This document shows, piece after piece, positions 6,577 to 9,169 of a DNA stretch of 9,169 bases (its first letter is position 1; each line of letters opens with the position of its first letter). The DNA is from JALZAQ01 sp038253885. GTDB lineage: Bacteria > Gemmatimonadota > Gemmatimonadetes > Gemmatimonadales > Gemmatimonadaceae. The stretch is taken from the NCBI GenBank assembly GCA_038253885.1, contig JBBSGP010000081.1:1-9169 (forward strand). The letters run 5' to 3'. Under the pieces are notes generated by a model. That model ran no database searches. It was not told the origin of the DNA and was given only the letters and a program-made list of their open reading frames with translations. The position numbers and the translations under genes were made by a program.

Positions 6577-6610
6577 CGAACGGGCGGCGCAGCTTTACCG
6601 CCCTTCGTTT
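6576..6610. terminator. Convergent stem-loop terminator between DUF4390-like gene and HNH gene
   Basis: The arms ACGAACGGGCGG (6576-6587) and CCGCCCTTCGT (6598-6608) pair over 11 bases with a single C bulge around a 10-base loop, followed by a short T-rich run on the plus strand. It lies exactly between two genes that end facing each other; the stop codon of the minus-strand gene (6595-6597) is inside the loop. It best fits a Rho-independent terminator for the plus-strand operon, and possibly for both directions, though the minus side lacks a T tract. Confidence 0.65.
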
Positions 6611-7191
6611 CTCCTGGCATGTCCTGAGCGCCCTTCGAGATCTTCGAGCTGGTGGAGCATCTCCTCCCCGTAGAACAGCCGGATGTACTTGGCCTGGGGC
6701 GCGGTGAGCCGGCGCACGGCCCAGCTGAGATGCACAAAATGCGGCTCGACGGGGTGCGTCAGGGGATGCATTCCGATCTCTTCCGGCATGCGATTCCCCT
6801 TGCGGGTGTTGCAGGGGCTGCAGGCCGTGATCACGTTGGTCCAATCGTTGGTTCCGCCACGTGAGAGCGGAACCAGGTGGTCTCGCGTCAGCGATTCTCG
6901 TGTCCTGAGCTCCTGCTGGCTCCGGCCGCAGTACTGACAGCGGTAGCGATCGCGCGCGAAAAGGAAGGTGTTCGTCACCTGCCTCCGGAAGCGCCGCGGC
7001 ACATGGATGAACTTGACGAGGCGGATGACCGCTGGACGGGGAACGGTCAGTCGCTCCGAGCGTACGACACGATCCTGGTCGGCCTCGACGATCTCCGCCT
7101 TGCCGTCGAGCACGAGGCGGAGCGCCCGTCGCATGGGAACCATGGTCAACGGCTCGAAAGACGCATTGAGAGCCAGACAGCCAACGATCAC
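6595..7191 (-). CDS. HNH endonuclease (HNH_5 type)
   Basis: The 198-residue product starts at the GTG complementary to 7189-7191, because GGAGG (7201-7197) lies five bases upstream and 'VIVGCLALNASFEPLTMVPM' matches the usual '(V)LVLNASYEPL' start of this family. The zinc-binding/HNH core is complete: C85-x-x-C88 ('CQYCGR'), 'TRDHLVPLSRGG' (102-113, with the catalytic D104-H105), N119 ('WTNVITAC') and C124-x-x-C127-N ('CSPCNTRKGN'). These proteins are common single-copy chromosomal nucleases, usually unlinked to phage or restriction genes, and their physiological role is unclear. The last ~40 residues are a helical tail. It is convergent with the DUF4390-like gene. Confidence 0.92.
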   Translation of the reverse strand: MIVGCLALNASFEPLTMVPMRRALRLVLDGKAEIVEADQDRVVRSERLTVPRPAVIRLVKFIHVPRRFRRQVTNTFLFARDRYRCQYCGRSQQELRTRESLTRDHLVPLSRGGTNDWTNVITACSPCNTRKGNRMPEEIGMHPLTHPVEPHFVHLSWAVRRLTAPQAKYIRLFYGEEMLHQLEDLEGRSGHARRNEGR

Positions 7192-7196
7192 GGCAG

Positions 7197-7201
7197 CCTC
7201 C
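7197..7201 (-). promoter_or_regulatory. Ribosome binding site deciding the HNH gene start
   Basis: GGAGG on the minus strand is five bases before GTG 7191. It overlaps an alternative GTG at 7203, which it therefore cannot serve, so the downstream GTG is favoured. Confidence 0.6.
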
Positions 7202-7310
7202 ACGGACCGACAACACAACTCCCGCCACGACCTCGCCAGCGGGAGTCAGAAACTAGACGCGACACATACCCCCTTCCGGACGTTGGGCCATGGTGTCGCG
7301 CTCACCCTTC

Positions 7311-7316
7311 ACTATA
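7311..7316 (-). promoter_or_regulatory. Possible -10 element for the HNH gene
   Basis: TATAGT on the minus strand lies about 120 bases upstream of the HNH start, but no -35 element is recognisable at the right distance. On the plus strand the same bases contain TATACT, so the direction is unclear. Confidence 0.2.
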
Positions 7317-7345
7317 CTGACGATTGAGGACACGAGACGGATGAT

Positions 7346-7380
7346 AACCCGCCGGCGCGTTTGCGCGCCAGGCGACGGGC
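7346..7380. other. GC-rich stem-loop next to the IS3-family remnant
   Basis: GGCGCG (7354-7359) and CGCGCC (7364-7369) form a perfect stem around TTTG. The pairing extends outward through GCC/GGC with a bulged A, and then CCC/GGG after a three-base bulge, giving about 12 paired bases. No T tract follows, so a Rho-independent terminator is unlikely. It lies about 30 bases outside the left inverted repeat of the remnant. Confidence 0.4.
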
Positions 7381-7410
7381 TAGGATCAACCCCGCCCGCG
7401 ATTCGATCCT

Positions 7411-7444
7411 GCTCTGCTCCCCAATTGGAAGAGACGCTTTGCGG
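7411..7444 (+). repeat. Left terminal inverted repeat of the IS3-family remnant
   Basis: GCTCTGCTCCCC, then AATTGG, then a region resembling the complement of 8186-8214. Outer 18 bases match the right repeat at 16 positions. Confidence 0.8.
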
Positions 7445-7452
7445 GAGGTAGG

Positions 7453-7825
7453 ATGACTCAGCTTGAGGATCGTTCGATGGAGAAACACCGGCGGGGTCGG
7501 ATGGGCGCAAGCAGATTTAGTGGGGAGTTCAAGCGGGAGCAGAGGGCCCGGGTGGGCGCAAAGGAAGCCAGAATCGCGCAGCTGAGTCGGGAGTTGGACA
7601 TCGATCGTGCGGACGTGGAAGCACTTGGTGAAGACAGGGGGTGAGGCGGCGGTGGCGGCGAACAGCGACGTGGTGGCCGCATCCAAGCTGCGCGGACGCG
7701 GAGCAGCGGATCCGGGAGTTGGAGCGGGCGCTCGGGGGGGGGAAGACGATGGAGGTGGAGATCCTGCGGGCCGCCCGCGACGGGTGAAAAAAAAGCCGAG
7801 TTGGTACGGCGTGTCTAAGCGATGA
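7453..7825 (+). pseudogene. IS3-family orfA remnant (HTH/leucine-zipper subunit), frameshifted
   Basis: Piecing three frames together restores an OrfA: 'RFSGEFKRE' and 'AQLSRELDI' (frame from 7453), then 'RTWKHLVKTGGEAAVAANSD' and 'VVAASKLR' after a shift near 7605, then 'AEQRIRELERALGG' and 'KTMEVEILRAARD' after a shift near 7697. The latter is the leucine-zipper region and matches the IS2 OrfA pattern 'ELQRLLGKKTMENELLK'. It ends 'KKKPSWYGVSKR' at a TGA (7823-7825) overlapping the orfB ATG. A run of eight A at 7787-7794 followed by G resembles a slippery site but here follows a stop codon in one frame. With two shifts and an in-frame stop it cannot make a working protein. Confidence 0.78.
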
Positions 7826-8175
7826 CCGGGTGTAAGCGGGCTCCGATCTGCCGGGCGCTCAGCATCAGCCGCGCAACTGCGTACCCTGGGCTCGTTCCGC
7901 GGGGACGACGGTACGTCACAGTCGACGATCGCGTGGTCCGCGCCCGGGTCCCGGCACGCGATCCGGACGCGAGGGAGTTACGAACGGGACGGCGAGGCAT
8001 TCGTCCACCTCCTGCGCCGCGATTACATCGCGGCCGCGGATCTCTCGTGTGGCGCCGCCGTGGTCGGAGAACTGGCCGCGTGGCAGGCCGACTGCAACGG
8101 GTCGCGCCGCATTCCGCGTTGGGCTATCGCGCGCCCTCCGAGTACCGCGCTGCCCGGACTGCCGAGGTGGGTTAG
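7822..8175 (+). pseudogene. IS3-family orfB remnant (DDE transposase) lacking its catalytic core
   Basis: It starts at ATG 7822 with 'APICRALSISRATAY', the N-terminal HTH of IS2-type OrfB, and ends 'RVAPHSALGYRAPSEYRAAR' at a TAG (8173-8175), the conserved C-terminus ('HPHSALGYRSPREY' in IS2). Between them, in another frame, 'AIRTRGSYE' (early domain) is joined directly to 'DGEAFVHLLRRDYIAAADLS' (past the last catalytic Glu region). About 180 residues with the DDE motif are missing, with the junction near 7975-7992. At least two frameshifts (about 7945 and 8095) also occur. It is catalytically dead. Confidence 0.82.
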
Positions 8176-8185
8176 CAGGTCAGGC

Positions 8186-8214
8186 GAAGTGTCTCACCAA
8201 CCGGGGAGCAGAGC
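8186..8214 (-). repeat. Right terminal inverted repeat of the IS3-family remnant
   Basis: Read on the minus strand it begins GCTCTGCTCCCCGGTTGG and continues into GAGACACTTCG, mirroring the left end. It lies 10-40 bases after the orfB stop codon, as expected. Confidence 0.8.
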
Positions 8215-8257
8215 GTTCTTGTCTGGCGAACAGGAAGCGAGAGAACAAGGCCGATCT

Positions 8258-8638
8258 TCAATGAGTACGTCTATCATCGATAACATACCCAATTATGGCT
8301 CCCGCAGTGGCGCCCACCGCGCTCCAAATTACGGCCGACACGCCACAGAACATCCTCCCCCTGCAAGCAACAGCTACGAAGCCTCCGGCGACAACGCCTC
8401 CCACCAACGCTCCAGTTAATACGTAATGCTTTCTTGCCTTTGCGGAATCGCTGAGGACGCTCACTACTGGACTTCGATAATCGATCACACCAAAAGAGCT
8501 CCCAGAATCTGCTTCCTTCTTCGATGACACCCCTACAGCGCGTGCTGCGACTGGGCCCTGAGCTTGGACGCGGCGCTGCCCACCAATCATGAGCGCAAGA
8601 ACAACAAATAATCCAAACACGTGACTCGGGCCGGGCAT
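8258..8638 (-). CDS. Small exported glycine-zipper membrane protein
   Basis: The ATG complementary to 8636-8638 gives 126 residues; an ATG at 8671 would add 11. Neither has a strong Shine-Dalgarno. The product has a hydrophobic leader ending VQAQ (about 1-27), a hydrophilic linker (28-71), then two hydrophobic helices (about 72-92 and 101-120). The second has a perfect glycine zipper, G109-xxx-G113-xxx-G117; the first has 'GALVGGVVAGG'. C92 and C98 between the helices could form a disulfide. The tail is short and charged (DDRRTH). I do not recognise a named family; it resembles small glycine-zipper envelope proteins that pack or oligomerise in membranes. Its base composition is lower in GC than the operon genes, like its surroundings. 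The frame stays open to 8911 but that part does not look like protein. Confidence 0.68.
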   Translation of the reverse strand: MPGPSHVFGLFVVLALMIGGQRRVQAQGPVAARAVGVSSKKEADSGSSFGVIDYRSPVVSVLSDSAKARKHYVLTGALVGGVVAGGFVAVACRGRMFCGVSAVIWSAVGATAGAIIGYVIDDRRTH

Positions 8639-9028
8639 CCGACGCCCGCCTGTCCAACTGGGAACGCGCATCAAAACACTAAGCCTCTGATTTCCAGGCG
8701 GAGTACGCGGCTCCGGCATGCCTTCTTGGAGCCCATGACAACGGCGCTGCCGTTTTGGCTTCAAAGCTCGATCATTCCCAAGACAACGCGTCTGGACTTC
8801 TCTACACGTCGTCAAAAGAGCGCAATAGTATTCGCCGAAGAGGCGATTCTTCGCCAGGTCATAGTTGAGAGATACGCACTCGGCATCATTAGATGTACAT
8901 GCGAGGGGCAAAGCGGATTGCTAAACTGCGCTCGCACGTGTCGCCCATCCGTCATGATCCGCGTCTACGTTGGGCAGCAGACAAGCACCAAACGAGATAT
9001 TGTTTTAGATGCCGGGCTGGGTCGAATC
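8639..9028. other. Gene-poor low-GC intergenic stretch
   Basis: By eye this is about 50 % GC against mid-60s for the operon. Frames open on both strands but none has a recognisable motif, start site or coding bias. It contains a hairpin AACGGC-GCT-GCCGTT (8740-8754) and, at 8699-8733, CGGAG, CTCCG and GGAGCC segments that allow two mutually exclusive hairpins, in the presumed leader of the glycine-zipper gene. I see no tRNA or CRISPR in it. Confidence 0.5.
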
Positions 9029-9076
9029 TGTCGGTTCTCTAAACTCTGTCACCATTTTTCTCTAAATTCTGTCACC
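9029..9076. repeat. Tandem terminal repeats of an insertion sequence
   Basis: TTCTCTAAACTCTGTCACC (9035-9053) recurs with one change as TTCTCTAAATTCTGTCACC (9058-9076), 23 bases later. Including TGTCGG at 9029-9034, there are three TGTC units. Starting with TG and holding repeated transposase-binding-like units is characteristic of IS21-type ends. Confidence 0.65.
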
Positions 9077-9091
9077 CTGTGCTGAGGGCGG

Positions 9092-9169
9092 TTAACTGGC
9101 TTTCGCGCGGCCGTGTGGGCTGTCCTCCTCCGTCAGATGTCGGGTGCGGTACGAGCGGCCGCGCAGCGC
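9092..9169 (-). CDS. Possible C-terminus of a mobile-element gene (istB-like?), partial
   Basis: From the window edge a minus-strand frame reads 25 codons to a TAA at 9094-9092, including 'GRSYRTRHLTEED'. IstB-type ATPases often end with a '(E)GxSYRLR' segment, which this resembles, and the position just inside repeated element ends fits. A second minus frame is also open over the same bases, so the call is weak. Confidence 0.25.
   Translation of the reverse strand, partial: ALRGRSYRTRHLTEEDSPHGRAKAS

Larger units (their letters stand above)
7410..8215 (+). mobile_element. Decayed IS3-family (IS2-like) insertion sequence with both inverted repeats
   Basis: Left (7411-7428) and right (8214-8197, complement) ends share GCTCTGCTCCCC followed by two mismatches and TTGG. 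A second similar block (left GAGACGCTTTGC, right GAGACACTTCGCC) extends the inverted repeat to about 30 bases. The left tip starts TG as in the IS3 family; the matching CA on the right reads CG. Between them are remnants of orfA and orfB in the right order with an ATGA overlap. At about 806 bp it is well short of the 1.2-1.4 kb usual for the family, owing to an internal deletion. No clean target duplication is seen, consistent with an old insertion. Confidence 0.82.
9029..9169. mobile_element. Tip of a third insertion sequence (IS21-like suspected), runs off the window
   Basis: The TG-starting tandem repeats mark a probable element end, with the element lying to the right. An open minus-strand frame enters from the edge and stops at 9092, as expected for the last gene of an element approaching its end. 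The family is uncertain; IS481-type elements remain possible. Confidence 0.45.

Noticed and set aside
7253..7510. Minus-strand 85-codon frame across the IS left end
   Set aside because: It spans the inverted repeat and the orfA start in antisense and has no recognisable motif.
8639..8911. Upstream extension of the glycine-zipper frame to 8911
   Set aside because: It would bury the signal peptide 90 residues inside the protein, and the extension is rich in Arg/Cys without any pattern.
9029..9076. CRISPR-like repeat pair
   Set aside because: Only two units, with a spacing of 4 bases between the 19-base repeats; this fits IS terminal repeats, not repeat-spacer architecture.
8621..9085. Plus-strand 154-codon frame in the low-GC stretch
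   Set aside because: It overlaps the glycine-zipper gene leader and the IS repeats, has no ribosome binding site or domain, and its composition looks random.

Overview
The window looks like a GC-rich bacterial chromosome (mid-60s % GC by eye for about 200-7200). The closest fit I can suggest is Gemmatimonadota or a similar envelope-bearing Gram-negative lineage. That rests on the style of the NtrY/NtrX-like locus, the Omp85-type outer-membrane protein with its terminal Phe, and the small membrane-tethered paralogs. It is an inference, not a marker-gene assignment.

Layout: (1) 1-175, the 5' end of an ISNCY/IS1202-like transposase on the minus strand and the tip of that element, with two TGTCCCCT repeats. 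(2) 205-627, a minus-strand YjbQ-family gene. (3) 794-6576, a plus-strand run that is probably one operon: membrane histidine kinase (NtrY-like, no PAS), two tandem paralogous small membrane/coiled-coil proteins, an NtrC/NtrX-type sigma-54 activator, a secreted beta-helix plus Omp85-like barrel protein, and a DUF4390-like exported protein. (4) 6576-6610, a hairpin that appears to end both this run and the convergent gene. (5) 6595-7191, a minus-strand HNH endonuclease. (6) 7410-8215, a decayed IS3-family (IS2-like) element with both inverted repeats still recognisable, several frameshifts, and a deletion of the DDE catalytic core. (7) 8216-9028, a stretch of clearly lower GC holding one small exported glycine-zipper protein on the minus strand. 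(8) 9029-9169, the tip of a third insertion sequence with tandem terminal repeats (IS21-like at best), running off the window.

How the genes may work together: the kinase and the sigma-54 activator should form a phosphorelay, with the two small proteins between them as candidate membrane modulators. The downstream envelope genes could be the output or the sensed process. DUF4390 genes sit next to ntrY/ntrX in Proteobacteria, so its presence here suggests an old functional link between this two-component pair and an envelope protein. The rest of the window is accessory: three different insertion-sequence traces bracket the low-GC stretch and the end of the yjbQ gene.
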